NCBI GenBank assembly: GCA_963793105.1
Contig: CAWBZB010000003.1
Coordinates: forward strand, 124,001 to 188,000
DNA length: 64,000 bases
Direction: 5' to 3'
Origin: UBA10649 sp963793105
Lineage (GTDB): Bacteria; Actinomycetota; Actinomycetes; S36-B12
The notes under the pieces are model-generated. The model was not told the DNA's origin and made no database searches. It saw nothing but the letters and a program-made list of their open reading frames with translations. Numbering within the stretch: the stretch's first letter is position 1; each line of letters begins with the position of its first letter. Shown here piece by piece: positions 41,460 through 50,448 of the stretch. The translations under genes were made by a program, and so were the position numbers.

Positions 41460-43319
41460 CTACGCCTTCTTGCCCCGCCCCGCCTTCGCGCGATCCGTCG
41501 CCGACAGCAGCACCTTGCGGATGCGAACGAAGCCGGGCGTGACCTCGACGCACTCGTCCTCGCGGCAGAACTCGAGTGCCTGCTCCAACGACAGCTGCTT
41601 GTGCGGGATCAGCGGCACCAGCACGTCGCCCGAGGACTGCCGCATATTGGTGAGCTTCTTCTCCTTCGTCGGGTTGACGTCCATGTCATCCGATCGGGAG
41701 TTCTCGCCGACGATCATCCCCTCGTACACGTCCGTTCCCGGGCCGACGAACATGGTGCCGCGCTCCTGCAGGTTCGCCAGCGCGAAGCCGGTCGTCGCCC
41801 CCGTCCGGTCCGCCACGAGCGAGCCGGTCGGCCGAGTCCGCAGCTCGCCGTGCCACGGCTCGTAGCGGTCGAAGACATGGTGCAGCAGTCCGGTTCCGCG
41901 CGTCTCGGTCAGGAACTCGGTCCGGAAGCCGATGAGGCCGCGGGCCGGGACGAGGTACTCCATGCGCACCCAGCCGGTGCCGTGGTTGACCATCTGCTCC
42001 ATCCGGCCCTTGCGCAGGGCCATGAGCTGCGTCACCACGCCGAGGTAGTCCTCCGGGATGTCGACGGAGAGGCGTTCCATCGGCTCATTGACCTTGCCGT
42101 CGACGATGCGGGTGACGACCTGCGGCTTGCCGACCGTCAGCTCGAAGCCCTCCCGCCGCATCATCTCCACGAGGATGGCCAGCTGCAGCTCCCCGCGCCC
42201 CTGGATCTCCCAGGTGTCCGGACGCTCCGTCAGGAGCATGCGGATCGAGACGTTGCCCACGAGCTCCTGCTCGAGCCGCTGCTTGACCTGGTTCGCCGTG
42301 AGCTTCGTGCCGGTCTTGCCGGCGAGCGGTGCCGTGTTGATGCCGATCGTCATCGAGATCGACGGCTCGTCGACCGTGATGACGGGCAACGCGACCGGGC
42401 TCTCCGGGTCGGCGAGCGTCTCCCCGATGGTGATCTCAGGGATACCCGCCACCGCGATGATGTCGCCGGGGCCGGCCTCCTGGACCGGGACCCGTTCCAG
42501 GGCCTCGGTCATGAGCAGCTCGACGACCTTGGCCCGTTCGACCGTCCCGTCCGCCTTCATCCACGCGACCTGCTGCCCCTTGCGAATGGTTCCCTGGTGC
42601 ACCCGGCACAGCGCCAGGCGGCCCAGATACGGGGAGGCGTCGAGGTTGGTGACATGGGCCTGGAGGGAATGGTCCGGATCGAACTCCGGCGCGGGGATCG
42701 TCTCGATGAGCGTGCGGAACAGGGGCTCGAGGTCCTCCTCCTCCGGCATTCCGCCGTCCGCAGTGCGGGTCAGCGATGCCCGGCCGGCCTTGGCGCTGGT
42801 GTAGACGATCGGGAAGTCGATCTGCTTCTCGGTGGCGTCCAGGTCCAGGAACAACTCGTAGGTCTCGTCCACGACCTCGGCGATGCGCGAGTCGGGCCGA
42901 TCCACCTTGTTGATGACGAGCACCACCGGCAGCTGCTTCTGCAGCGCCTTGCGCAGGACGAACCGCGTCTGCGGCAGCGGGCCCTCCGATGCGTCGACCA
43001 GGAGCACCACCCCGTCGACCATCTCCAGACCACGCTCCACCTCACCGCCGAAGTCGGCGTGACCGGGGGTGTCGATGATGTTGAACGTGACGCCGCCCTC
43101 GGGCGCGGCCGGACCCACGTAGCGGACCGACGTGTTCTTCGCCAGGATCGTGATGCCCTTCTCGCGCTCGAGATCCATCGAGTCCATGACCCGGTCGGCG
43201 ACGTCCTGGTTGGCCCGGAACGCCCCTGACTGCCACAGCATGGCGTCCACGAGCGTGGTCTTCCCGTGGTCGACATGGGCGATGATGGCAATGTTGCGCA
43301 GGTCTTCTCGGCGATTCAC
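41460..43319 (-). CDS. typA: translational GTPase TypA/BipA
   Basis: A 619-residue ribosome-associated GTPase. G1 is AHVDHGKTTL, G3 DTPGHADFGGEVERGL and G4 NKVDRPD. EF-G-like domains and the TypA-specific C-terminal domain (YEGMIVGENSRSDDMDVN) follow. It acts in ribosome assembly and stress or cold responses in other bacteria. GTG start; TAGGGT is 6 nt upstream, so translation is predicted to be leaderless. The neighbouring peptide-binding gene recalls typA-lpqW in M. tuberculosis. Confidence 0.95.
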   Translation of the reverse strand: MNRREDLRNIAIIAHVDHGKTTLVDAMLWQSGAFRANQDVADRVMDSMDLEREKGITILAKNTSVRYVGPAAPEGGVTFNIIDTPGHADFGGEVERGLEMVDGVVLLVDASEGPLPQTRFVLRKALQKQLPVVLVINKVDRPDSRIAEVVDETYELFLDLDATEKQIDFPIVYTSAKAGRASLTRTADGGMPEEEDLEPLFRTLIETIPAPEFDPDHSLQAHVTNLDASPYLGRLALCRVHQGTIRKGQQVAWMKADGTVERAKVVELLMTEALERVPVQEAGPGDIIAVAGIPEITIGETLADPESPVALPVITVDEPSISMTIGINTAPLAGKTGTKLTANQVKQRLEQELVGNVSIRMLLTERPDTWEIQGRGELQLAILVEMMRREGFELTVGKPQVVTRIVDGKVNEPMERLSVDIPEDYLGVVTQLMALRKGRMEQMVNHGTGWVRMEYLVPARGLIGFRTEFLTETRGTGLLHHVFDRYEPWHGELRTRPTGSLVADRTGATTGFALANLQERGTMFVGPGTDVYEGMIVGENSRSDDMDVNPTKEKKLTNMRQSSGDVLVPLIPHKQLSLEQALEFCREDECVEVTPGFVRIRKVLLSATDRAKAGRGKKA

Positions 43320-43325
43320 CCCATG

Positions 43326-43331
43326 ACCCTA
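43326..43331 (-). promoter_or_regulatory. -10 box TAGGGT, leaderless start of typA
   Basis: The minus-strand TAGGGT is spaced 6 nt from GTG 43319. Confidence 0.6.
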
Positions 43332-43372
43332 TGAGGTGCGACACCGATCCCTGAAATCACGAAAGGCGGATC

Positions 43373-43993
43373 ATGGCCTTCTACTCCGACATCCCCGCCC
43401 GGCGTGCACGTCAGGTCGCCGGCGACGTCTGGCTGCTCGTCTGGAGCGCACTGTGGATCTGGGCCGCCGTGCGACTGCACGAGCTGGTCATGAACCTCGC
43501 GGCCCCGGGAGTCGCCATCGCCGAAGGCGTCGGCGACCTCGCCGCCAACCTCGACTCCGCGCGGGACTCGGTCGGGGGGGTACCCCTGGTCGGCGAGGCC
43601 CTGGCCGCGCCCTTCGGCGGAATGGGCGACGCGGCGGCCGCCATCGCTGCCGCCGGGCAGGCCGAGGCGGACGCCGTCGCGCTGCTGGCGCGGTTCCTGT
43701 CCCTCTCGCTCGCCGTGCTGGCGATCGCCTCCTTCGCCGTGATCTGGGTCCCGATCCGGATCTCCTTCGTGCGCAAGGCGACAGCGGCCAGGCGGTTCGT
43801 CGACGCCGCCGAGGACCTCGATCTGTTCGCCCTGCGCGCCCTCTCGCGTCAGCCGCTGCACGTCCTCGCCCGGATCAGCGACGATCCCGCCGGCGCGTGG
43901 CGACGCGGCGATCAGAACGTCATCTACGCCCTCGGTGCGCTGGAGCTTCGGGAGGAGGGACTTCTGCCGCCAGCCGCCATCACCCGCGGCTGA
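43373..43993 (+). CDS. two-helix membrane protein, unknown function
   Basis: A 206-residue protein not assignable to a named family by eye. Hydrophobic helices occur near residues 18-38 (VWLLVWSALWIWAAVRLHEL) and 112-135 (LSLSLAVLAIASFAVIWVPI). An Ala/Gly-rich segment lies between them, and a soluble C-terminal part (DLDLFALRALSRQPLHVLAR) follows. AAAGGCGG precedes the ATG. It overlaps the converging DUF1707 gene by 14 bp. Confidence 0.75.
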   Translation: MAFYSDIPARRARQVAGDVWLLVWSALWIWAAVRLHELVMNLAAPGVAIAEGVGDLAANLDSARDSVGGVPLVGEALAAPFGGMGDAAAAIAAAGQAEADAVALLARFLSLSLAVLAIASFAVIWVPIRISFVRKATAARRFVDAAEDLDLFALRALSRQPLHVLARISDDPAGAWRRGDQNVIYALGALELREEGLLPPAAITRG

Positions 43994-44681
43994 TCCCCCA
44001 CCGCTTCCGTTCCTTGGGCCGGCGGATCGAGATCCCCCCGAAGATCGCCGCACCCTTGACCACGAGCACCGGTGCACCGGGCTCGCCCGCGCCACCGTCC
44101 ACCTCGTCGTGGGGCACCTCCGCACTGCCGAAGACCCCGAACGCCTCGCTGCGCACGATGACTCCGTGCGGGACCGTCATCTCCAGTCCCCCGAACAGGC
44201 AGATGGCCGTCACGACGGTCTCCGAGCTCGTGAAGGTGGCCCCCGTGAAGTCGAGCTCGCCACCCCCGAACACGCACACCGCCGACAGTTCCGGCGGCGC
44301 CGTCCAGGACCCCTTCCGCTCGAAGGCCCCGAAGATGGCGACCAGCGACGTGTCGCCCTGGTTGGCCAGATCGGTGCGGACGACCCGAGTCGGCCGGGCC
44401 GGATCGGGCGCGGGCGTGACGGAGATCCCGCTCGAGGTGGGCACCGCGATGGTTCCGGGTGGCACCGGCAGGTCGCGCAGCACCGGGGCAAGCTCGGCGT
44501 ACGTCGTGGCCCGGTACGCCTCGGACAGCCGCTCCTCGTGCTCGACGGCCGTCAGGCGGCCCTCGGCGTACGCCTCGCGCAGGATCCCCGCCACGCGCTC
44601 GCGGTCGGCGTCCGACGCGCGCATGCGCAGCGCCTCGGACACCGGGTCCCGCGGTGGGTCAGCGGGGACGTCGGAACTCAT
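43980..44681 (-). CDS. DUF1707 protein with LiaF-like C-terminal domain
   Basis: A 233-residue soluble protein. The N-terminal DUF1707 segment is LRMRASDADRERVAGILREAY (residues 18-38) followed by GRLTAVEHEERLSEAYRATT. The C-terminal half has the repeated AIFGAFERKGSW, CLFGGLEMTVPHGV and FGGISIRRP pattern of LiaF/cell-wall-stress beta-helices. A cell-envelope stress sensing role is inferred. The start is leaderless. Confidence 0.85.
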   Translation of the reverse strand: MSSDVPADPPRDPVSEALRMRASDADRERVAGILREAYAEGRLTAVEHEERLSEAYRATTYAELAPVLRDLPVPPGTIAVPTSSGISVTPAPDPARPTRVVRTDLANQGDTSLVAIFGAFERKGSWTAPPELSAVCVFGGGELDFTGATFTSSETVVTAICLFGGLEMTVPHGVIVRSEAFGVFGSAEVPHDEVDGGAGEPGAPVLVVKGAAIFGGISIRRPKERKRWGISRG

Positions 44682-44687
44682 GAACCG

Positions 44688-44693
44688 AGGCTA
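44688..44693 (-). promoter_or_regulatory. -10 box TAGCCT, leaderless start of the DUF1707 gene
   Basis: The minus-strand TAGCCT is spaced 6 nt from ATG 44681. Repeat family 2 begins 5 bp further upstream, where a -35 region would lie. Confidence 0.55.
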
Positions 44694-44697
44694 CCGA

Positions 44698-44762
44698 CCC
44701 GATGCCTCGTCAGTCGTGGTGGCTGCTGGGGGCCCGTGGACAGCCACAGGTGACGACGCATC
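44698..44762. repeat. dispersed palindromic repeat family 2, copy 1
   Basis: A 65-bp imperfect hairpin with ends CCCGATGCCTCGTCA and TGACGACGCATC. It shares most of its sequence (TCGTGG-GGCT--GGGGGC) with 54364-54433. It is intergenic, upstream of the DUF1707 promoter. Confidence 0.65.
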
Positions 44763-44800
44763 AATAGTGCCGGACGATCGGCAGCGCCGATCAGCCCCAC

Positions 44801-45088
44801 TCAGAGATCAGCCGTCTCCGTCGTCTCCGTCAGCACGGTCTCGGCGCGGGCCATGGCCGGGGTCGACGGATCCGCCAGCAGCTCCCGCAGGCGCGACTGG
44901 AAGGCGGCCGCCTCCTCCACTGTGTCGAAGTCGAGGTCCACCAGCACGGCAGCGGCGTTGTCGACATCGCGGGAGATCCGGTAGCGGCGCACTCCGCTGC
45001 CTCTGCGGTCGAGGGGGTCCCGGTCGAAGATCTGCCTCCACGTGTTGTAGTCGTCGAGTTCGTAGCGCATCCGCAGTTGGGCTGACAT
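44801..45088 (-). CDS. small alpha/beta protein, unknown function
   Basis: A 95-residue protein (RMRYELDDYNTWRQIFDRDP; AVLVDLDFDTVEEAAAFQSR). The beta-alpha-beta pattern resembles dimeric ferredoxin-like barrels, but no family is certain. ATG 45088 follows GGAGG by about 9 nt; the open frame upstream to 45184 is not needed. It is a monocistronic gene between repeats. Confidence 0.68.
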   Translation of the reverse strand: MSAQLRMRYELDDYNTWRQIFDRDPLDRRGSGVRRYRISRDVDNAAAVLVDLDFDTVEEAAAFQSRLRELLADPSTPAMARAETVLTETTETADL

Positions 45089-45241
45089 GGGCTCGGCCTC
45101 CGGGTGAGGGAATCCTGACTCCGTCGAAGGTACCCGCATCGCCAGGGCGGCGGAACCCGCTTGGCCAAAGCGCCGACTGACCACTCCCGGGGTCGGGACA
45201 AAGGGCGATTTGGGGCCGAATCCGACGCCGATTTGCCCGTT

Positions 45242-45265
45242 TGTCCCGCTTAGCGGGAGAAACGG
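45242..45265 (-). repeat. dispersed palindromic repeat family 1, copy C
   Basis: On the minus strand the 24-bp core is identical to copy A and begins 1 bp after the ychF stop. A hairpin-forming extension (GGGACAAA arms, roughly 45193-45250) runs outward. Confidence 0.65.
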
Positions 45266-45266
45266 C

Positions 45267-46340
45267 CTAGACGTTGAAGCGGAACTCGACCACGTCCCCG
45301 TCGGCCATCACGTAGTCCTTGCCCTCGATCCGTACCCTGCCCTTGGCCTTCGCCTCGGCCATCGAACCCGCAGCGACGAGGTCGTCGAACGACACCACCT
45401 CGGCCTTGATGAAACCCTTCTGGAAGTCGGTGTGAATGACGCCGGCCGCCTCCGGGGCCGTGGCGCCCTTCGGGATCGTCCAGGCCCGCGACTCCTTGGG
45501 CCCAGCGGTGAGGTACGTCTGCAGTCCGAGGGTGGCGAACCCGACGCGGGCGAGGGCGTGCATGCCGGACTCCTCCTGCCCTACCGACTGGAGCAGCTCC
45601 AGCGCCTCGTCGTCGGGGAGTTCGACCAGCTCGGCCTCGAGCTTGGCATCCAGGAACACCGCCTCCGCCGGCGCGACCATCTCTCTCATGCGCGCCTTGA
45701 AGTCCTCGTCGGCTAGCTCGTCCTCGTCGACGTTGATGACATAGAGGAAGGGCTTGGCCGTCAGCAGGAACAACTCCTTCAGGGGCTCGGGATCGATGCC
45801 TGACGCGAACACGGTGGTCCCGGCGTCCAGCAGCTCGCGCGCCTTCTCCGCGGCCTCGAGGTTGGCCGCGCGGGCCTTGTCGAGCCGGGCCTCCTTCTGC
45901 AGACGGGGCAGCGCCTTGTCGAGGGTCTGGATGTCGGCGAGGATCAGCTCAGTGTTGATCGTCTCCATGTCGTCCGCCGGCGAGACCCGGCCCTCGACAT
46001 GCACGACGTCATCGTCGGTGAACGCGCGCAGCACCTGGCAGATCGCGTCGGACTCGCGGATGTTCGCGAGGAACTTGTTTCCCAGGCCCGCGCCCTCGCT
46101 GGCTCCCTTCACGATTCCGGCGATATCGACGAACTGCACCGTCGCCGGCAGGATCCGCTCCGAGCCGAAGATCCCGGCAAGCACGGCCAGCCGCGGATCG
46201 GGCACTCCGACCATCCCCGTGTTCGGCTCGATGGTCGCGAACGGGTAGTTGGCGGCCAGCACGTCGTTCTTGGTCAGCGCGTTGAAGAGCGTGGACTTGC
46301 CGACGTTGGGCAGTCCGACGATTCCGATGGTGAGTGCCAA
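45267..46340 (-). CDS. ychF: redox-regulated ATPase YchF
   Basis: A 357-residue Obg-family P-loop protein. G1 is GIVGLPNVGKSTLFNALTK, G3 DIAGIVKGASEGAGLGNKF and NVDEDEL replaces the usual G4. The C-terminal TGS-like domain holds GVIHTDFQKGFIKAEVV. Relatives hydrolyse ATP rather than GTP. TTG 46340 (LALTIGIVGLPN) matches the family N-terminus and has AGAAGG upstream; the 19-residue extension to 46397 is rejected. Confidence 0.95.
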   Translation of the reverse strand: MALTIGIVGLPNVGKSTLFNALTKNDVLAANYPFATIEPNTGMVGVPDPRLAVLAGIFGSERILPATVQFVDIAGIVKGASEGAGLGNKFLANIRESDAICQVLRAFTDDDVVHVEGRVSPADDMETINTELILADIQTLDKALPRLQKEARLDKARAANLEAAEKARELLDAGTTVFASGIDPEPLKELFLLTAKPFLYVINVDEDELADEDFKARMREMVAPAEAVFLDAKLEAELVELPDDEALELLQSVGQEESGMHALARVGFATLGLQTYLTAGPKESRAWTIPKGATAPEAAGVIHTDFQKGFIKAEVVSFDDLVAAGSMAEAKAKGRVRIEGKDYVMADGDVVEFRFNV

Positions 46341-46448
46341 GATGCCATTTCCTTCTGGAGCGGACGGCGAAGCGGACCTCGCCTCACGCGTCCGCAAGGG
46401 TAGCGGCCGACCCTCGGCCCTACGTGCCGGCTTGCGCGGACCACGTAT

Positions 46449-46482
46449 TCAGTGACACTATGTACCAGTAATCAGTAACACT
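46449..46482 (+). promoter_or_regulatory. probable PadR operator/promoter region
   Basis: Direct repeats TCAGTGACACT (46449) and TCAGTAACACT (46472), each containing an AGT-G/A-ACACT near-palindrome, lie 23 bp apart just upstream of the PadR gene. The AT content is locally raised. Autoregulation is inferred. Confidence 0.45.
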
Positions 46483-46503
46483 GAGTAGAAGCAGGGGCGT
46501 GCC

Positions 46504-46836
46504 GTGGGCAAGCAAGCGACGGAGATGCTCAAGGGCATCCTCGAGGGCATCGTCCTCGCCTTCGTGTCCCGTCGACCAGCGTACGGCTACGAGATCACCG
46601 CGTGGCTGCGCGACCAGGGCTTCTCCGACATCGCGGAGGGGACGGTGTATGCGCTGTTGATCCGGCTCGAGCAGCGCGACCTGGTCGAGGTGACGAAGGT
46701 GCCATCCGAGAAGGGGCCGCCACGCAAGGTGTACTCCATCAACGGGAAGGGACGCGACTACCTCGACGAGTTCTGGAGGACGTGGAGCTTCCTCGCAGAA
46801 CGACTGGACCAGCTCCGCCAAGGAGGCACGCGATGA
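46504..46836 (+). CDS. PadR-family transcriptional regulator
   Basis: A 110-residue winged-helix protein (ILEGIVLAFVSRRPAYGYEI; FSDIAEGTVYALLIRLEQRD; KGPPRKVYSINGKGRDYLDE) with a short C-terminal dimerisation helix. This is the PadR-s2 layout. GTG start. The stop overlaps the DUF1048 start (ATGA). Effector and targets beyond its own operon are unknown. Confidence 0.9.
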   Translation: MGKQATEMLKGILEGIVLAFVSRRPAYGYEITAWLRDQGFSDIAEGTVYALLIRLEQRDLVEVTKVPSEKGPPRKVYSINGKGRDYLDEFWRTWSFLAERLDQLRQGGTR

Positions 46837-47213
46837 GCGACTTCATCAACAGGATCGTCGGGGACCTTGGGGACAAGAAGCGCTGGAAAGAGTACCGGAC
46901 CCGGGTGGCCGCGCTCCCGGACGGCTATCGCACTGCGGTGGAGGTCCTCGAGCGCTACCTCATGCGCGCCGGAGCCCAGGGGTACGACGCCTCCGTTCAG
47001 ATCTGGGAGGACCTCGTCGATCTCTTCGAGCGGGCAGCCGCGGACGCCACGCCCATCCACGACATCGTGGGCGACGACCCGGTCGGATTCGCGGACACCT
47101 TCTCCGCGAACTACGGAACCAAGGACTGGCGCACGAAGGAACGGAAGCGGCTGGTCGACGGCATCGCGCGGGCGGAGCAGCAGGGCCCGCGAAGCTCGAA
47201 GGCGCCGGAGTGA
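46833..47213 (+). CDS. DUF1048 protein
   Basis: A 126-residue mostly helical protein (KKRWKEYRTRVAALPDGYRT; VQIWEDLVDLFERAAADATP; FADTFSANYGTKDWRTKERK). It matches the DUF1048 pattern, a family usually encoded directly after PadR regulators. No function is known. It is translationally coupled to the PadR gene. The 135 bp after it hold no gene. Confidence 0.85.
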   Translation: MSDFINRIVGDLGDKKRWKEYRTRVAALPDGYRTAVEVLERYLMRAGAQGYDASVQIWEDLVDLFERAAADATPIHDIVGDDPVGFADTFSANYGTKDWRTKERKRLVDGIARAEQQGPRSSKAPE

Positions 47214-47336
47214 CCGAGTGCGGAGTCCATCAGCCACACTGGGCAGTTCGCAGATAGCGCCCATCCTGGATCACGTCTACTCCCTCGCCTGAGCCGGTCG
47301 CCTCGCGGGGAGCGCCCGAAGGCGGCAGCGGTTGAG

Positions 47337-47342
47337 TACGGT
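47337..47342 (+). promoter_or_regulatory. -10 box TACGGT, leaderless start of the DUF6542 gene
   Basis: TACGGT is spaced 6 nt from GTG 47349. Confidence 0.55.
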
Positions 47343-47348
47343 ACGCAG

Positions 47349-48237
47349 GTGACGTCGTCCGACACCGGGAGCGGGCGGGATCCCATCGATCCCGACTTCG
47401 CCGACCTCTTCCGCCCCGCGGACCTGTCGGCACCCGCGGACGCCGGCGCCCGCGAACGATGCGCCGCGCGTGGAGCCGTCCGTCGCCGCGTCGGTGCCGC
47501 CTGGCGAGGACGAGTCGGCATCCGGATCCGACGATGCTGGCCGCGATGCGGCGGAGGAGGTCGCCCCCTCAGCGGCGCCCGGACCCGCCGTCGATACCGG
47601 GCGGCTGTTCCGCAGCCGCGGGGTGGCCGGCCATCAGGAGGCGGTACTCGCCCTGTCGTCCGACCACTTCGGCCGGTTGCGCACCCTGGAGCGGGTGGAT
47701 GAGGAGCCCGCCGTCCTCGCCGATGCCGGTCCGGCAGTCGTCGCCGGTCTCGCCGCCGCCGATCCCGTATCGCTCGCACCCGACTCCCAGCCCCCAGGGG
47801 AGGAGGCGACCATGACGAGACGCGAGCGGCGGCGCCGAGCGGCGGAGCAGCCGACGAGCAGCCATCGCAGCCGCAGCATCAGCGCCGGCGCGGCCTACCT
47901 GATCGTCTGCGGCGTCACCGTCCTCGTCGGCTTCGCGAATGCCTTCCTGACCGACGGCGACATCGGATGGCCCACGGGGATCGCGCTGGTCGCGAGCAGT
48001 GTCTACGCGGCCCTGACGGTCCGACGCGACGACGACGCTGTCGCGATCATCGTCCCTCCGATCGCATTCCTGCTGGTGGCACTCACGGCCGCACAGCTGT
48101 TCCTCGGGTCGACCGAGGGCTCGCTGGTGAATCGGGCTGTCGTCGTCTTCTTCACGCTGGCCGACAACTGGTACTGGATCATCGGCGCCACCGCCGCGGC
48201 GCTGGCCATCGTCCTGGTGCGCCGCCGCCGGGTGTAG
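47349..48237 (+). pseudogene. DUF6542 membrane protein, one frame shift
   Basis: The N-terminus (DPIDPDFADLFRPADLSAPA) reads from GTG 47349 until about 47443. The frame then moves +1 to APANDAPRVEPSVAASVPPG and on through an Ala/Pro-rich linker. Three to four membrane helices follow (SISAGAAYLIVCGVTVLVGF; GIALVASSVYAALTV; AIIVPPIAFLLVALTAAQLF; WIIGATAAALAIVLV), ending at 48237. The location between ychF and ispH matches the Rv1111c-type gene of mycobacteria. A single indel explains the break; the membrane domain is intact and could also be translated from an internal ATG at 47470. Confidence 0.7.
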
Positions 48238-48258
48238 TCCACGGGCAAGCCGGCAAGC

Positions 48259-49233
48259 TCAGCTTCCGTTCATGCCTTTCTGGGCAGCCTTGATATCGCG
48301 GCGCAGTTCCGGCGGCAGCGCGAAGATCAGGGTCTCCTCGGCGGTATGGACCTCCTCGACGTCGGTGCAGCCGCGGGCGGCGAGCCACGCCAGCACATCG
48401 TCGACCAGGATCTCCGGGACGGACGCGCCACTGGTCACGCCGACGGTGTGGCAGTCCTGGAACCACGCCTCGTCGAGCTCGGCGGCAGAGTCCACGCGGT
48501 GGGCCTGGGTCGCCCCGGCGTCGAGGGCGACCTCCACGAGCCGCACCGAGTTGGACGAGTTGCCCGAGCCCACGACGATCATCACGTCGCACCGCTCCGC
48601 GATGACCTTCACGGCCGCCTGACGGTTCTGGGTGGCGTAGCAGATGTCGTCGCTGGGGGGGCTGATCAACTGCGGGAACCGTTCCTTGAGGACGCCGACC
48701 GTGGAGAGGGTCTCGTCGACGGACAGCGTCGTCTGCGACAGCCACACGAGCTTGTCCGCGTCCTGGATCTCGACGGACTCGGCGTCCTGCGCGTCCTCGA
48801 CCAGGGTGATGACGTCGGGCGCCTCCCCCATCGTCCCCTCGACCTCCTCATGCCCCTCGTGGCCGACGAGGAGGATCTGGTAGCCCTCGTGCGCGAACCG
48901 CTTGGCCTCGGAGTGGACCTTGGTGACCAGTGGGCAGGTGGCGTCGATCGTCTTGAGGTTGCGGGTGGCCGCCTCCTCATGGACGACCGGAGCCACGCCG
49001 TGGGCCGAGAACACCACCGTGGATCCCTCCGGGATCTCCTCGACCTCGTCGACGAAGATCGCGCCCCGGTCCTCGAGCGCGTGGACCACGAACTTGTTGT
49101 GCACGATCTGCTTGCGCACGTAGACCGGGGGGCCGTAGAGATCGAGGGCCTTCTCCACCGTGACCACGGCGCGATCGACGCCGGCGCAGTAGCCACGCGG
49201 AGCAGCGAGGAGAACCTTCTTCCCAGGGGTCAT
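48259..49233 (-). CDS. ispH: 4-hydroxy-3-methylbut-2-enyl diphosphate reductase
   Basis: A 324-residue [4Fe-4S] enzyme catalysing the last step of the MEP isoprenoid pathway. The three cluster cysteines are in PRGYCAGVDRAV (about 16), DATCPLVTKVH (about 100) and DDICYATQNRQAAV (about 198). Catalytic motifs FSAHGVAP and SGNSSNSVRL are intact. The start is leaderless. It is divergent from xseA, with 54 bp between starts, as in other actinobacteria. Confidence 0.95.
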   Translation of the reverse strand: MTPGKKVLLAAPRGYCAGVDRAVVTVEKALDLYGPPVYVRKQIVHNKFVVHALEDRGAIFVDEVEEIPEGSTVVFSAHGVAPVVHEEAATRNLKTIDATCPLVTKVHSEAKRFAHEGYQILLVGHEGHEEVEGTMGEAPDVITLVEDAQDAESVEIQDADKLVWLSQTTLSVDETLSTVGVLKERFPQLISPPSDDICYATQNRQAAVKVIAERCDVMIVVGSGNSSNSVRLVEVALDAGATQAHRVDSAAELDEAWFQDCHTVGVTSGASVPEILVDDVLAWLAARGCTDVEEVHTAEETLIFALPPELRRDIKAAQKGMNGS

Positions 49234-49239
49234 GCACCC

Positions 49240-49245
49240 ATGCTA
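49240..49245 (-). promoter_or_regulatory. -10 box TAGCAT, leaderless start of ispH
   Basis: The minus-strand TAGCAT is spaced 6 nt from ATG 49233. Confidence 0.6.
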
Positions 49246-49275
49246 GGCGCTGGACCGCCCTGCGCCGATCCGCTC

Positions 49276-49281
49276 TAGGCT
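49276..49281 (+). promoter_or_regulatory. -10 box TAGGCT, leaderless start of xseA
   Basis: TAGGCT is spaced 6 nt from ATG 49288. Confidence 0.6.
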
Positions 49282-49287
49282 GCGGCC

Positions 49288-50439
49288 ATGGCCCTGGACA
49301 CCAGCCCCGAGGCACCCGCCGCGGTTCGGACGGTCTCGCGCCTGCTCGCCGACTGGATAGGCCGGCTGGGCGCCGTCTGGATCGACGGCCAGGTCGCCGA
49401 GTACCGGCCCCGGCCGGGGGCGCGGTTCCACTACTTCGTGCTGCGAGACACCGACGTCGACATGTCGCTGAACGTGAAGACCGACTCCAGCGTGCTCGGC
49501 CGCCTCGACCCACCCCTGGCCGAGGGGCAGCGGATTCTCATCCATGCCCGCCCCGACTTCTACGCCGGACGCGGCTCGTTGTCCCTGCTCGCCAAGGAGA
49601 TCCGCCCCGTGGGGATCGGGGCACTGCTTGCTGAGCTCGCCCGGTTGAAGGAGCTCCTGGCAGCGGAGGGCCTGTTCGCCCCCGAGCGCAAGAAGCCCCT
49701 CCCCTTCATCCCGGCCCGGGTGGGACTGATCTGCGGGCGCGCGAGCGCCGCGATGGAGGACGTGCTCGCCAACGCCCGAGATCGCTGGCCCGCCATCGAG
49801 TTCGAGATCCGCGAGGTGCCCGTCCAGGGAGTCCAGGCCGTGCCCGCCGTCACGGCGGCGCTGGCCGACCTCGACGCCGACCCCGAGGTCGACGTGATCA
49901 TCGTGACCCGCGGCGGCGGCAGCGTGGAGGATCTCCTCCCCTTCAGCAACGAGGCGCTCGTCCGCGCCGTGGCCGCGTGCGTGACGCCGGTGGTCAGCGC
50001 CATCGGCCACGAGCAGGACGCTCCCCTGGTCGACTTCGTCGCGGATCTGCGCGCGTCCACCCCCACTGACGCAGCCAAGCGCGTCGTCCCCTCGCTCCGC
50101 GAGGAGACGGTGCTGATCGACGGGCTGCGCAGGCGCGGGGTCCTGGTCATGCGGAACCTCGTCGACCGCGAGCAGCAGGCGCTCGCGAACCGCCGTCAGC
50201 GGATCCGCGCCATCCTCACGGGCAGCCTGGACTCCGCCACGAGCGACGTGAGCCATCTCGCCGCTCGCGTCCGCTCCCTGTCTCCCGCGGCCACCCTCGA
50301 ACGCGGCTACGCCATCGTGATGACCGCCGATGGAGCCATCGTGCGCGACGCGGACGAGGTCCCGGCCGGTGCGGATCTGGACATCCGGGTCGCGACCGGC
50401 CGACTGCGCGCGGCCCGCACCGACGAGCCGGGGAACTAG
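49288..50439 (+). CDS. xseA: exodeoxyribonuclease VII large subunit
   Basis: A 383-residue nuclease subunit. The N-terminal OB-fold is LGAVWIDGQVAEYRPRPGAR. The catalytic domain includes VGLICGRASAAMEDVLANAR, VIIVTRGGGSVEDLLPFSNE and AIGHEQDAPLVDFVADLRAS, with the conserved GHE-D residues. Long coiled-coil helices precede LERGYAIVMTADG. It degrades single-stranded DNA with XseB. It is slightly short of the 400-450 typical length but complete. Confidence 0.94.
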   Translation: MALDTSPEAPAAVRTVSRLLADWIGRLGAVWIDGQVAEYRPRPGARFHYFVLRDTDVDMSLNVKTDSSVLGRLDPPLAEGQRILIHARPDFYAGRGSLSLLAKEIRPVGIGALLAELARLKELLAAEGLFAPERKKPLPFIPARVGLICGRASAAMEDVLANARDRWPAIEFEIREVPVQGVQAVPAVTAALADLDADPEVDVIIVTRGGGSVEDLLPFSNEALVRAVAACVTPVVSAIGHEQDAPLVDFVADLRASTPTDAAKRVVPSLREETVLIDGLRRRGVLVMRNLVDREQQALANRRQRIRAILTGSLDSATSDVSHLAARVRSLSPAATLERGYAIVMTADGAIVRDADEVPAGADLDIRVATGRLRAARTDEPGN

Positions 50440-50442
50440 AGT
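50437..50442 (+). promoter_or_regulatory. -10 box TAGAGT overlapping the xseA stop
   Basis: The TAG stop of xseA begins TAGAGT, 6 nt before ATG 50449. It may let xseB be transcribed separately as a leaderless mRNA. Confidence 0.5.
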
Positions 50443-50448
50443 CAGGGC

